Below are positions 12,401-26,300 of a stretch of DNA of 64,000 nucleotides, piece after piece (positions within the stretch are counted from its first letter, which is position 1; each line of letters opens with the position of its first letter). The translations under genes and the position numbers were made by a program. The notes beneath the pieces were generated by a model. That model had not been told where the DNA came from. It made no database searches and saw only the letters and a list, made by a program, of their open reading frames with translations. The DNA is from Vitellaria paradoxa (lineage: Eukaryota; Streptophyta; Magnoliopsida; Ericales; Sapotaceae): assembly GCA_019916065.1 (NCBI GenBank), contig CM034240.1, forward strand, positions 18,089,894 through 18,153,893, read 5' to 3'.

Positions 12401-15400
12401 GCTAAATTACGTTATTATGAGAGAGACGGTCAACCATATCCCCATCTAAAGATCCAACTTGTTTGTGATCATGAGTTGCGAAAGATGCCCATATATTTTG
12501 GGTAGTTATAAGTGTGGTTTTGTTTAGTTTGGTAATTGAGGTCATCTTGTAGGTAACTTATTATTAGGAGGTTACTTCTCTTTCTACTATGTTAAATTGG
12601 GAGGTTAGGAACTGAGATTTGCTGATTATTTAGTTCTCCACCATTATAGGCTTAAAAAGGATGCAGTATAACTTTGAGAAAATTGGCTTTGTGGTCAGTT
12701 TAGGGTTGGAATATATGTAACTGTGAAAGACTTAAATTCAGTCTATTCCTAAAGTGGGAGGTTGCTAGCTTTCATAATTGAGGTTATTTGAGGTGGTACT
12801 CGACAGTTTAGACTAAAAAAGGGGTTACTAGACAGAGAGTCATTTAGGGTTTTATCAGAAAAGTGAAGGCTAGTGGGTAGGAGAAGACTTTTGGATTAAT
12901 TTGGGCATGACTCTTTTTCACTTTCATTCTCCATTGTTTGTAACCTAGCTTTTGTTTACGTTATGGTGTCAAAGCATGTGTGGGTGAAGAAGTTGAACCA
13001 AACCAGCGTGGCTTGCATTGAGGAAGACACAAAGGGGTATAATGACTCGGTGTCATCCTTACCTTCCTTAGGCTTACAACCGGCAGTCTGCTCAGGATTG
13101 TTGATGGCATGGCTGCATATCTTTGCGGATAAGGAACATAATTAATCATACATTGTCATTTATATTTACATTTCCCGTTTAAAATTTAATTATGCATTTT
13201 GACGTCTTAAGGGACTACCCAGTGGCTTACACTTCATTCCATCAATAATGGACTCAAATTTGAGTCTCGTCAAGTTTCTATCAATGCAGTAATAGTATAA
13301 TAATGCACTTTGTTATTTGAATTAGCTTCATGGGGCTGGGATTGGGCTTTGATCTAATTTCCACGTCAAAATTAGCTGACAATTTTGAGCCTGAATTAAA
13401 TATGAAGCAAAATTTCATGAATCACAATAACTGTGAATATGCTGTTCCCACTTGAAGTTGATACAGCATATGCATTACTTTATTATCTATAGGTGGTTTG
13501 ATAACATATACACAAGTTTGTATAATATGGTTACATGCTAAACCATAACATATTCATATTATTTTGATCAAACCATATGTATATTTATACTTGCATATGT
13601 TTATTCATCCCATGTATTGCAAGGGTTCACTGCTATTGAAGTAGTGGTAGGCAAAGTTGTTAAAGATGGCATAGTGGCACAAGCACCATGCCTTTGAAGA
13701 CAACCGATGTGCCTTATTCAATCCTAGGCAGGTTCCTTTCAATCATCTGCACACGAACCTGTAGGATGCCTTTTAGAAAGGTTTAGGGTCAAGAAAAGTT
13801 TGTATTTATTTTCTAGTTATCAAACCTTATTTACAAATTTTATATTGTCAACATTTTTCTTTTTATTTTTGAAGGTTGTAGAATCATACTAGGGTTGTAT
13901 GTGATGGATCATTTTGTTAATTGCTTCTCATATTTGGTATTTGGGATGGATTACACACTGTCGACTACTTTAATTGGATAATTGATTAATGTATATGGTA
14001 TTTAGGATCTATGGACTTATAAATTAGATATTCATGCTTCTATTGCTTAGCAATGGATATTTAGGACAATAATATGCGCATATTAGTTCATATTCCTGGA
14101 GCCTTTTGTTGTTGGACATTTCCCATTATGTCTGATATTTGATGGATATGCTTCTATAAAGGATGTATGGCCTTGGTTTAGCTGCCTTATTCATTTATAT
14201 GGTAAAGAACTTTTATACCATTTACACTGCATTAGATTTGGTCGATCCATATGCCTTACAAAAGCACATATGTACATTGATACTTGATAGGGTTGACTAG
14301 ATGTGTTCTACAAAAACTAGAACAGTTGCACATATGCACATTGATATGACTAGTTATGTGCCAGTTCATTTGCCCCCCGGGGGGGGGGGAGGAAAAAAAA
14401 ACTCACTTTGAAGAAGTTGACTAGTTATGTGCTACAAGTTCTTTCAACAATTGTGCTTTCTTTGTAGTTTTCAATTGTTTTTATATTTGATTAGTGTTAA
14501 GGTACATATTATGAACAACTGCAATTGCAAATACTTCAATTGTAGGTTTATGTAAAAATATCTCTAAAACTTATACTAGAGCAAGAGACGATTAATATTA
14601 TTAGTGCTTATGCCACCAAGTAGGACTAAATGAAGTAACAAAGCAATGCTTTTAGGAAGATATGGATGGACTTATTTAAGAGATACCGAATGATGAAACA
14701 ATCTTTATTGGAGGTGATTCAAATAGGCATGTGGAGAGAAACAGTGGAGGTTTGAGAGGTTGCACGAGGGTTATGAATTTGGAGATAGAAATGAGGAAGG
14801 TGAATCAATTGTAGAGTTTACTGCGACATATGACTTAGTGATAGCAAATACTTGTTTTAAGAAGAGAGATACTTTGTAACCTTTAAAAGTGGATATAATA
14901 GTAATCAGATAGATTTTTTTCCCCTTGTTAGAAAGGTTAATCGTGCTTCATGTAAAGATTGTAAGGTAGTATCCGGTGAGATTCTAACTACCCAACATAA
15001 ATTAGTAGTACTGGATGTGCGTATTAAGAAGTGGAAGTAAAGGAATAGACAAAATACAATTTCAAGCACTCAGGGGTGGAACCTAAAGTAGAAAAACAAG
15101 TAGTTTTAAGGATAAAATGCTTGAGAAAGGAAAATTGAGTTTAGATGATGATATTAATATCATGTGGAATGAAATGACTAGATGTATCAAAGGAGTGGCA
15201 GTAGAGATATTAGGTAGATCTTATTAAGTCACCAATTGTTCCAAAAGCTTAACCTGTTAGGAAATGGATCTAACAATGTATATCAAGTTATTTCAACACT
15301 CGCCCTTACGTGTAACCCCAATTTGCATGTGGAGAAGAGACGAACAAACCAAATTAAATAAGGTGCACCAATATAAGCAAACAAAATGCATAATAATAAA

Positions 15401-17313
15401 TGGGCAATAGCAAGGTTCAAACCCAGGACCTTCTGAAATCAGAGCTTTGATAGCATGTTAAGTAATCAATTGTTCCAAAACCTTAAGCTGTTTAGGAAAT
15501 GGACTCAATAATGTATATCAAGCTATTTCAACATATCTAATGGAAAAAGACCATCCTCAAAGGAGACTTGGTAGTGGAATGAGGTGGTGTAAGTGGCGAT
15601 TAAGGCTAAGAGCGTGCTATATGAATTTGACTAAGTGTAACGATGAAGGAGCATATGAAAGGTACAAATTGTCTAAAAAAGAAGCTAAGAGGGCAATAAG
15701 AAAAGCTACATAAAAGGCCTTAGCTAAACTATTTAACAAGTTAGAAACAAAAGAGGGAGAGAGATATCTCTAAGTTGGTTAGAACAAAATAAAGAAAAAG
15801 TAATTTCTTGTATTAGGTTAAGTTTATAAAAAAATGATAACCAAAAAGTTTTGGTCAAAGAAGAGGATATTGAAGAGAGATGGAGAAGTTATTTTGATAA
15901 GTTATTTAATAGTTCTGTGAAGAAATTAGGTATGAAGAAATCTTCTTCTCCTTGAAATTCAATTCTCTGTACATGCTATCCAATATATACAAGGAGGAAT
16001 TAAATAAAAGTAGAATACCTATAAATCAGATCTCCACAAATTAGGGATACTGATATAACTACCAAAATTTTATAATTGCCAAAAATACATATATTTATAT
16101 CTGTTCTTCTCACACTCCCCCTCAAGTTGGTGGATGGATGTTGTCTATTTTAAGTTTGCCAATTATAGATTGAAATATTGTGCTTGTCATTCCCTTGGTT
16201 AACACATCTGCAAGTTGACCCTCAGTAGAAACAAAGAGAGTATAAATTATAGACCACTATCCAGTTTTTCCTTTATGAAATGTCTGTCAACTTCAACATA
16301 TTAGGTGCGATCGTGTTATATTAGATTATGTTCTATGTTTATAGCTGACTTGTTATTGCAACAGAGTTTCATTGGTGTCCCCCACTTGATCTTCAAGTCT
16401 TCTAAGATGATCTGGAGCCACATTAGTTTAAAAATTTCTAGTGCCATTGCCCTAAATTCTGCTTCTGTACTAAACCTTGCCACAATATTCTGCTTCTTAC
16501 TTCTCTAAGTCACAAGATTGCCACTAGGAAAGGTATAATAACCTGATGTTGGTCTTTGGTCAACTAGAGACCGTGCATAGTTTGCATCCGTGTAAGCTTC
16601 AAGAGTCAGTTTTTCTCCCTTTTTAAACAGAATTCCTTTCCCTAGTGATCCCTTTAGTTACTGTAATATCTTATATACTACGTGAAGATGCACTTCCTTG
16701 GGGTTATGTATAAATTGACTTGCCACATTTACTGCATAGGCAGTATTAGGCCTGGTATGAGACAAGTAGATTAATTTTCTTACTAGCCTTTTATAAGTAC
16801 TTTTGTCTACTATGGCATCCTCTAGACTCTCCAAGTCTCAGGTTGAAGTTTATAGGAGTATCAGTAGGTTTGCACTCTAATTTCCCTTTCCTTCTTAGTA
16901 GATCCAATCCAACACATATTTTTGGTAAGATATGAAAATTCCATGTTGTGAGCAATTTCAATGCCAAGAAAGTATTTTAGCCTCTCTAGCTCCTTTATTT
17001 CAAATTCCTTAATCAAGCACCTCCTTAAGGCTTCTTTTCCCTCCATATCATTTCCTGTTACCACAATATCATCCACATACACCACCAAGGCATTCACTCT
17101 CCCTGAACCTGAGTGCTTAATAAACAAAGTATGATCTCCTTAACTTTGTTTATCTTCCATTGCTAGCATAACTTTAGCAAATTGTTTGAACCAAGCTCTA
17201 GAGGATTGTTTTAGGCCATATAGATCCTTTTTTAGTCTACGCACCTTTCCCTCTAGATTTGAATCAAAATCAGGAGGAACTTTGATGAGGACATCAATTT
17301 TTAAATTTATTTC

Positions 17314-17348
<35 letters not shown>

Positions 17349-20300
17349 TATTTGGACCCATTTGTTTTGGGTTTTATTAATAATGAGTTTATATTATTAG
17401 AGGTTATTTGGACCCATTTGTTTTTGGGCTATTTTAGTATCGGTTTATTTTATTTTAGGCCTTTTGTGTTAGGCCCGTGATGTTTTCTATTTAAACCCTA
17501 ATTAGGGTTAATAGAAGAGGATTGATTGATTGATTTAATAATTTTGGTGGCTGTGTTTTTCTTTCCCCATCTTTTCTTCTTATTCTTCTTCTCTTCTTCT
17601 CTACTTTCTTCTTTCTCTTGCTTTCTCTCTATTCTTTCTTTACTTTCAATTGTTGTGCCGCATCAACTTGGTATCAGAGCGAATCCCTGGTGCAAAAGAA
17701 AAATATCAAATCACCTTTTTAAGCCGTGAGAAAAAAAAAACCCTAGCCGTAGCCGCTGCCGCTGCCATATGCGTACGCGTCGTCATCCTCAAGACCTTCG
17801 TATACACTTTCGTGTATTTCCAGTTACACCCAACTCCGGCGCCCTACACCACCGGAATCACCTACCTCCGGCGAACTCACCGGTGACCCCAACAATCTCC
17901 GGCGACTTTTCCGGCGAACTCCGGCGAAGTCCAGGAACACCACCTGCCTCTAGTGAACTCCCAGGTGACCCCAGTGACCTCTAGCGACCTCCGGCAGCTT
18001 TTCCGGCGAACCTCCGACGACTTCCGGCGAACCTCCGGCGACTTTCGATGAATTCCAGAATACTCTGTCAATCTATTTTGGCAAATTTTAAGCAACAAGA
18101 CAGCTGACTACTTATTCGGATGTTTCAAAAGTGAACACTTTATATAGTTTGAAGCAAAGGTTTGGATTAGATACAATTCTCTCATTGTTAATTATGATAA
18201 ATGCTTATATCATATGGCAGCATGAATTGCATAAATTTGAACTTGAACCTTGCCTATTTGTTTCATTTATCCTACTTCCTATTTCCCTTTTGAATTTAGT
18301 TAATTGTTGCCCATCTTACAAAAAAAAAAAAAAAAAAAAATCACTCACCCATTGCTTGCCTAAATTATTTGTTGAGTTTCATTTATTAGATTTGTTATTC
18401 CTATTTTAAGCATATTAGGATTTTATATTTTTATTACTTTCTTTTTCAATTTTCTTTAATATCAGCATTAAAAAAAAAAAAAAAAAAATTACTTCTGCCC
18501 TTTTGCCATGAATTTCGAAAACCAATTATATTGGAATAATAAAGTAGGACTTCATTCTATTCATCAAACTTACGTCAAAGATCCTCCCTAGTTTAGTGGC
18601 ACTATCGATCCTCCTGAGTTTCTTGACTGGGTAGATGATATCGAATACATTTTTAACTATCACAACCTGTCTGATGACCAATGTATTCGTCTGGCCAAAA
18701 CAAGATTGACCAATTATGCTAGAGAGTATTGGCAAACAGTTGAGTTATACCATAGACATGTTACTCAATGGGCTTTGATGAAACAAATTTTGAGTGATCG
18801 ATTTGTTCCTAAAAGTTTTATAGATAAGGCATGGTCTCAGTTAATGCGTCTTAAACAGGAGGATTCTTCTGTTGATGACTATTTTGATCAATTTAAAACT
18901 CTTAGGAAGTGGTCTAACTTTCAAAATGAGCCTTGTGCCATCAGTAGATTTGTTCTTGGGCTAAGGCCTCGCATCCGTGAGGTAGTTCAGTTATACACTC
19001 ATAAGACGTTAAATGAAGCTTATTCCAAAGCTTTAGAAATTGAAAAATATTATAAGTTTGAGTCTTATGAGTCTATGTCAGAGTCAAAGTGCCGTATACA
19101 AACTATTGAGTTACAACGTCCATCTCCTAAACCTGGCGCCCCTATTGTTTCTGTTGATATTTCTGATTCTCTTATTAATTCTCCTCTTTTGACACTTGAT
19201 CATATTGAGTCACAAAATCCTCAAAATGTGTTTAAAGTAGTTGAATTGGTTCTACCGTCATCTTACCTTGATTTTGTTGATTTATTTGAGGACATCAGGA
19301 ATAATGATCGTCAAGATTACATAGACTTTATCATTGGTGATGGTTATTTTTTCAGGGGATATTATTTAAGCATCTTAAGAGTTTTACTTAGTGACTTCAT
19401 CAGTTGGGAGTTCTTTGAGTCTATGTCCAAGTTGTTCTCTTCTTTCGTGAGATTACTCAGTTGCATGAATCCTCCTCACTTCTAGTGTATAATAGAGGCA
19501 TTCTTGTATACATTGAACAATTTCTCTTACAAGTTATGCGTAGCATCTCTTACCGCTATTTTATTGATCTCATTGAGTTTCCAGCAACTTATTCTTCTTT
19601 GAGAGATTCTAATTTGACAAGTTCATTTGCATCCTCTCTCGTCATTTTCTCTCAACCATGTATTCCACCCTTTTTTGATAATGCTGATATTAATTAGAAA
19701 ATTAGGTTGAGTAATAATTATTATAAATCTTCTACTTATGTTATTGATGAGAATAAAGAATTTAATGGATGTAACTTAATGATGACTTATGCATTGCATA
19801 CTTACTACCTCATATCGTCTTACCAAAATTTGCATGCCGAAAATGTTGAGCCATTCTATATCCTTTGTGATTCTAGTCCCAATGCAATTTTTTTCACTTT
19901 GCCATGTGATATGAGTTTTGTCATAATTTGGCATGTGGAGAACTTGTTATCTTGTGGAGGCATCTTTGGGCCTCAAATATTGTCTGCAGGTTATAGAGAT
20001 ACTTTTATGCCGGTTCCAGTTCCTCCACCTCTTCAGCGTTGCCTATCTGTGTTCGATGTTGAGGATCTCGTTTTCCTTCAACTCCAAAGATGTTTTGTCA
20101 AGTGGAAAATGCGACATGATAACAGTGCTAAGTTTTCAACTCGACGGAGTCGAGTTCTTTTCAGTCCGGGAGAGTTGATGAGGACATCAATTTTTAAATT
20201 TATTTCTTATTATTATTATTATTATTTATTATTTGAACCCATTTGTTTTGGGTTTTATTAATAATGAGTTTATATTATTAGAGGTTATTTGGACCCATTT

Positions 20301-23300
20301 GTTTTTGGGCTATTTTAGTATCGGTTTATTTTATTTTAGGCCTTTTGTGTTAGGCTCATGATGTTTTCTATTTAAACCCTAATTAGGGTTAATAGAAGAG
20401 GATTGATTGATTGATTTAATAATATTGGTGGTTGTGTTTTTCTTTCCCCTCTTTTCTTCTAACTCTTCTTCTCTTCTTCTCTATTTTCTTCTTTCTCTTG
20501 CTTTCAATCTATTCTTTCTTTACTTTCAATTGTTGTTCCGCATCAAACTTCCATTTAGATTTCTTCATCCAAATCACCATGTAAGCAAGCATTTTTAACA
20601 TCAAATTGTTGTAGACTCCACCCAAGATTAGCAACCAATGATAACAATTAATTTTAGCAACAGGGGCAATAGTTTCTAGAAAGTCAATCCTATAAGTTTT
20701 AGTATATCTTTTGTTACCAATCTAGCCTTATATCTTTCGAGAGATCTATCTACCTTGTATTTGACAAAGAACATCTATTTACATCCTACTGGATTCTTTC
20801 CTTTGGGAGATTCCACTAATTTCCAAGTTTTATTTTTATCCAGAGCTTCCATTTCAACTCTCATAGCATCTCTCCTTTCCTTATGACCTAAGGCTTCAAG
20901 CACGATTTTGGGAATGGTTATGGTGTTTAGTTGTGTAAGAAGGGTTTTGTGACTGTGACAACTTCTCATAGGACATAAAATGAGATAATGGATATGAAAG
21001 GAATTGAGTACATTTTCTCATGCCTTTTCGAATAGCAATAGGAAGATTGTCATCATAAGAATCATAATGGATATCTTGAGAAGATTCAGGCAGAGTATTT
21101 ACCCCATTACTAGGGGTTGATTTAGAAAATTGGACTTGCGTAGGTCTAGAGTTGGGCACCCTTTTTCTTGAATAGGTTTGCAATGGGCGAGTGGAACCTT
21201 GAACTTCAGTATTCTTTCTCCAAAGTTTATAATTTAGGAGGAGAAAAGAATGATAAGGTGGCTCAAATCCAATAGTGATAGAGATTGGAGGACTTTGAGT
21301 AGGAGGAGCAGTGTTTGAAGAAAAGGAAGAAGAGTGAGAATCAAGTTTCAACAAAAATAAGTATTTGTCCTTATCTTCCATAAAAGATGTCTCTCCTTGA
21401 AGATAAGGATGTGTGAAATAGCTTTCTTTTTCGACAAATGTAACATCAATGGATACATAAATTTTTTTGTTGGAGAATGATAGCATTTGTACTATTTCTA
21501 AGTTGATGAATAACCCACAAAAACACACTTAAAAGTGCCCATGGGTCTAACTTTCCCCTGCTGTGAGAATAAATATGGACCAAAGAGACAACCAAGTATT
21601 TTTGGAACAAGATTGTTGGTAGTGTTGAAACTAAGAAAGTATGTAGACAAGAATTGCATAGGACTTTTAAAATCAAGTACACGAGAGGGCAGCCTGTTCA
21701 TGGGATAAGCAACAGTTAGAATAGCTTCTCCCTAATATTTTTTAGGAATATGTCTCCAGAATAGGAATGCCGGGGTAGTAGCTAATAGATGACCCATTTT
21801 CTTTTCTGACATCCATTTTGTTGAGAAGTGTTAACACAAGATGACACATGGATCGTTCCTTTTCTTTCGAAAAGTATGGCAACAGGATTTGATTGAAAAA
21901 ATCCTTAGCATTATCAGACCTGAATCTTTTGATCCTTATCCCGAATTGATTTTTGATCATATTGTGGAAAGTAGAAAAAATTGAACTCACATCGGACATA
22001 TTTTTGAGAAGAAAAATCCATGATACACGAGTATGATGATCAATGAAAGAAACAAACCAACGAGCCCCAATACATTAACAATAGTAGACGACCCCCAAAT
22101 ATCACTATGAATGAGTAAAAAAAGGAACAAACATTCTTTTATTACTGATGGGAAAAGAAGCACTTTATGCTTTGCAAGTTCACAAATATCACAATGAAAA
22201 TGATTCTCAGCTATTCCCTTTAAATAACAATGGAAATATAACTTAATAATTTCAAATGAAGATGAAGATGATAAAGCCAAATCTTGCCTTTATTGGAAAG
22301 GGAAGATTTAGAAAGTAATGACAAAGATAAATTACTCTTGGTTCCATTTTGCTCACTAGATTCTTCAAGATAGTATATTCCATCTCCCTTCTTAGCACGT
22401 TCAATCATCTTACTCATACCTTGGTTCTAAAATATACAATGCGAGGAAAAAAGGTCACATTACAATTCAAATCTTTTGTGAGCCTATGTATGGACAAAAG
22501 GTTGGTGTATAGTTTTGGGACATGAAGAATATTGTCAAGTTCCAAGGTTTGGTTAATTAAGACCCTTCCTTAGCCAACAACTATTATTAATGTACCATTA
22601 GCTTTGGCTATTTTCTTATTGCTAGGCAAGTAGTGTAGGAAATGAACTTATGGGATGAAGGGGTTATATGGTCTATGGCCCCTGAGTCAATAACTCAAGA
22701 AACTTGAAAAAGGTGTGCTTGAGACGTTAAGAACATAAGGAGGATACTTACCTAAGAGTGCTAAGGAACAGGTGCCTACATTTGTATATTTCTCCAAGGT
22801 TCCCAACAAGTTCCTCAACTTCTCTGTTTCATCTTTATTGAATTCACCTTGCTTCTCAGACATGTCTACTTCCCCTGATTGTGTACAAGTCATATTAGCC
22901 TGTCCTCGTCCCCTTTGTTGTCCTTTTTTCATGTTTCAATTTTTATTTGACAACTGTGGCTTTCCATGGAGTTTCCAGTTGTGTTATATTGTGTGACGAG
23001 GCTTGTCATAGTGAGTGCACCATAGTTCATCCTTACTTGTGGTTTTAGCTGCTCATTCATGCTCATAGTTTGTTGAGTAGGATTAGGATTCTTATCCCTT
23101 TCTTTCTTTTGAGACCATAGCTGAAGTTTCAACTGCCTAAGATTCAACCATGACTCTTCTGCGTTTTTCTTCTGCTCGGATTATAGCAATATTTTCATTC
23201 AGTGAAGGCAATTCTTCTTTCCCAAGTACTTGTACTCTAACTAGGTCAAATTCCATATTTAGACTTGCAAGAGAAACATAAATCTTGTCTTTCTCTTTCA

Positions 23301-26300
23301 GCCTTTTCATCATGGCTGCCTTTTCATTGCACTTCAATTGGATACATTAATAATGATCTATTTCCTACCACAGACTTTTTAGGAGATTGGCATACTCAGT
23401 GATAGTACAATATCCTTGTTTGATTGTTGAAATCTTAATCTTTATTTCATAAATTTGTGCAGCATCACGAACCTTGGAATAAGTTTGTCGAACCACCTCC
23501 CGGGTTTCTTTGGATGTGCTTAGAAACATACCTCTATCGTCGATCTCTAGTAGCATTGAATTCCACAGCCAGGACATCACCATAATCTTCTTCATCCCAA
23601 GCATCAAATTTGGGGTCACTCGCCTTGGGTCTTGTACCGGTCAAGTGACCCAATTTGGCCTTCCCTTTCAAGAAAGTTTGAACTACCTGTGACCATTTTA
23701 GATAATTTTTTTCATTTTACTTACATGCAGCCTTCAGGCTATGTAAATCGCCTATAGATGGAAAAGAGTTTGCTTCCATGCCCTGTATGTTGGAGCTGCT
23801 TATGATTTCTAACACGGAGACAACCGTAGAGTCGACTAGGGCTATCGACGAAGATCATGAAACTAGATAGGGTTTTTGACATCAATCATTCAGTCAGCTA
23901 CAAGTTATGAAGTCGGCTAGGTATTCCGACAACAATCACAAGGGTGATTGTGAACTTTGACCACGTTCGCGAAGACAATTGCGAGGTTTCGACGATGATT
24001 GCGAAGGCGATTGCTAACTTCGACAACGTTTGCAAAGTCGATTATGTACTTTGATGGCAATCGCGAAGATGGTCGCGAGGTCCGACACGATTGTGAACTT
24101 GGTTGTGAACTTGAGGATGATTGTGAAGATGACGCGAACTTAACGATGATCTCAAATCCAACTAGACGATCTGACAAAGATTGCAGAACTCAGCTATGAA
24201 TGTCGACGTTGATTTCCGGAGAATGAGACATGAACTGAACAATAATTAAGGGCTGTAAAATAATGCCTAGAAATGAAGCCCAAGCAAATAGAAAAGAATT
24301 CCTAGAGAGCCTAGGGCTCTGATGCCATGTGAAGAAATTAGGTATGAAGAAATCTTCTTCTCATTGCAATACAATTCTTTGTACATGCTATCCATCATAT
24401 ACAAGTAGGAATCAAAATAAAAATAGAATACCTATACATCAGATCGCCACAAATCAGGGATATTGATATAACTGCTCAAAAATTGTAATTACCAAAACTA
24501 CATATATTTATAGTTGTTCTTCACACAGTTATGAGTAGGATTTGGGGGAACTTAGTAATCTTATCGAGAATAGAAATGTAAGTTTTATACGTAGGATTAG
24601 CTTTAAAGAAGTAAATGAGATTATCAAAAAAGATGAGGATAAGATAAATTGTAGGTCTAGATGGTATTTTGATTGAAGCTTGGAAGTGCTTAGGGGATGA
24701 TGAGATAATTTGGTTAGCTAAATTGTTGGATAAGATCTTGTATACAATTGATATGTCTAACGAATGGAGGAAAAGTACTTTAGTTCTTATCAATAAGAAT
24801 TAAACTTAATGAGTCACACAATGAAATTTTGGGAAAAAGTGATTGAGGTTAGGCTAGGCTAGGCTAAGATGTGCGACAAAAATATTATAGAATTATTTTG
24901 GTTTTATGCCTTGTAAATCAACTATGGAAATTATTTTCCTAATGAGTGTTGATGGAAAAATATAGAGAAAAGAAAAAAAATCTTCACTTGGCATTCATTG
25001 ACTTATGATATGCTCTCAAGAGAAATTTTATAGTGGATGTTGCAAAAGAAAGGCATTTCTGTGAAATAAAAGCGATCAAGGACATGTTTGACGGAGCTAC
25101 TCGAAGTTGTAAGAACTATTGGAGGTGATAAAAATGATTTTTCAATCACAATTGGTCTATAACGAGGATCTGTTTTAAGCTTTTATCTTTTCACTTTGGT
25201 TATGGACGAGCGTACTAAATATATTTAAGATGATATCCTTTGGTGCATGTTGTTCATAGATGATAGTGTATTGATTGATGAAATTAGGATTTCTTTTAAT
25301 CATAAGTTAAAAAACATTTTAGGGTCGAGAAGGTTTAAAGTAGGACTAAACTAGAATATATACATTGTAAATTTAGTAAAACTAAAACTATGAATGAGGA
25401 TATAGGGAAATTGAGGATCAAGAAGTGCCAAAAAGTGATCATTTTTTATATCTTGGATCAATTATTTATGTAGATGGAGGGATTGAAGAGGATGTTGGAT
25501 ATAGTATTCAAGCGGGGTGCTAAATGAAGAAGATCTCTGGTGTTTTATGTGCCGGGGAATACCTATTAGGCTGAAAGGAAAATTTTATAGGACAATTATA
25601 AGACTAACTATATTTTATAGCATAAAGAGTTGGGTCATTAAGAAGAAATACTCAAAGAAGATGAGTATAGCATAAATGAGAACGCCAAGATTGATGGGTG
25701 GTAATATAAGAAAAGATAGGATGAGAAATGAATATATTCGAAAGAAAGTTGAGGTGACACTAATAAAAGAGAAGTTGAGACTTGAGATCCCCCCTGCTTT
25801 GGCCTTGTGGATGATGCTGTTTTTTTGTTTTTCTTTCTTTTTAATGTTGGATGTGAGTTGGGTTGCTCCAGGTTCTTGTATTGGCATGCTACTTGTTGAT
25901 TTTTGGGGTTTTGGCTACAAGAAGAAAGAAAGAATTCTATGAAAGAATGCAGTGGCATCTACTTTGTGGGCTGTTTGGAAGAGGAGAAGTGCTAGAATTT
26001 TTTAGGACAAGCAGGAATATGTTTTTGGCTTTTGGGAAAAGATTGTCTGATTTGCATCCTTTTGGAGTTCAATTATTCCAAAGTTTTTAGGTCTTCCTTC
26101 GTGCTTAATTCAAGGAAAATTGTTAACTATTCCTATCATTTAATTCCCTGTGCATCTCTTTTGAGATTGTGTGTCCTCATCTCATGTACTCTTTTATTTG
26201 TTTTAATATTACTTTCTTTCTTTTTTTGAAAAAAAAATGATTTGATCATGTCCAATGTAGAACTAGTGATGCACTAGCACGGAATAGTTAATCGATCCAA

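Larger units (their letters stand above)
17283..20545 (+). mobile_element. gag-only LTR element (TR-GAG type) inside the copia
   Basis: The LTRs are 17283-17665 and 20176-20545, both beginning TGATGAGGACATCA and ending CGCATCA, about 96% alike by eye apart from an ATT microsatellite. A perfect 5-bp duplication AACTT flanks it (17278-17282 and 20546-20550). The primer site TGGTATCAGAGC (17669-17680) is an exact initiator-Met match. A purine tract (20167-20175) precedes the 3' LTR. It carries one gag-like frame and no protease, reverse transcriptase or complete integrase, so it would depend on another element. It is the youngest layer of the nest. Confidence 0.88.
15916..24527 (-). mobile_element. 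Ty1/copia retrotransposon, full length but decayed
   Basis: LTRs at 15916-16114 and 24328-24527 start TGTGAAGAAATTAGG and end CACA. They are about 88% alike by eye. On the - strand the primer site TGGCATCAGAGC (24316-24327) abuts the 5' LTR, and a purine tract GAGGGGGAG (16115-16123) abuts the 3' LTR. The order on the - strand is gag, integrase, reverse transcriptase, RNase H, as in copia. Frames are broken by stops. The reverse transcriptase is split by a TR-GAG element at 17283-20545. The LINE sequence AGTTATGAG flanks the insertion point, so it landed inside the older LINE. Confidence 0.88.

Noticed and set aside
12964..12975. TGGTGTCAAAGC, like an initiator-Met primer site on the + strand
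   Set aside because: Two mismatches, no TG...CA LTR end directly before it and no coding on the + strand after it; the nearby gypsy remnant is on the - strand.
12961..13149. Opposed 60-62 codon frames
   Set aside because: They overlap on opposite strands and show no motif of any family.
14370..14400. CCCCCCGGGGGGGGGG followed by an A run
   Set aside because: Looks like a homopolymer or assembly artefact rather than a functional palindrome.
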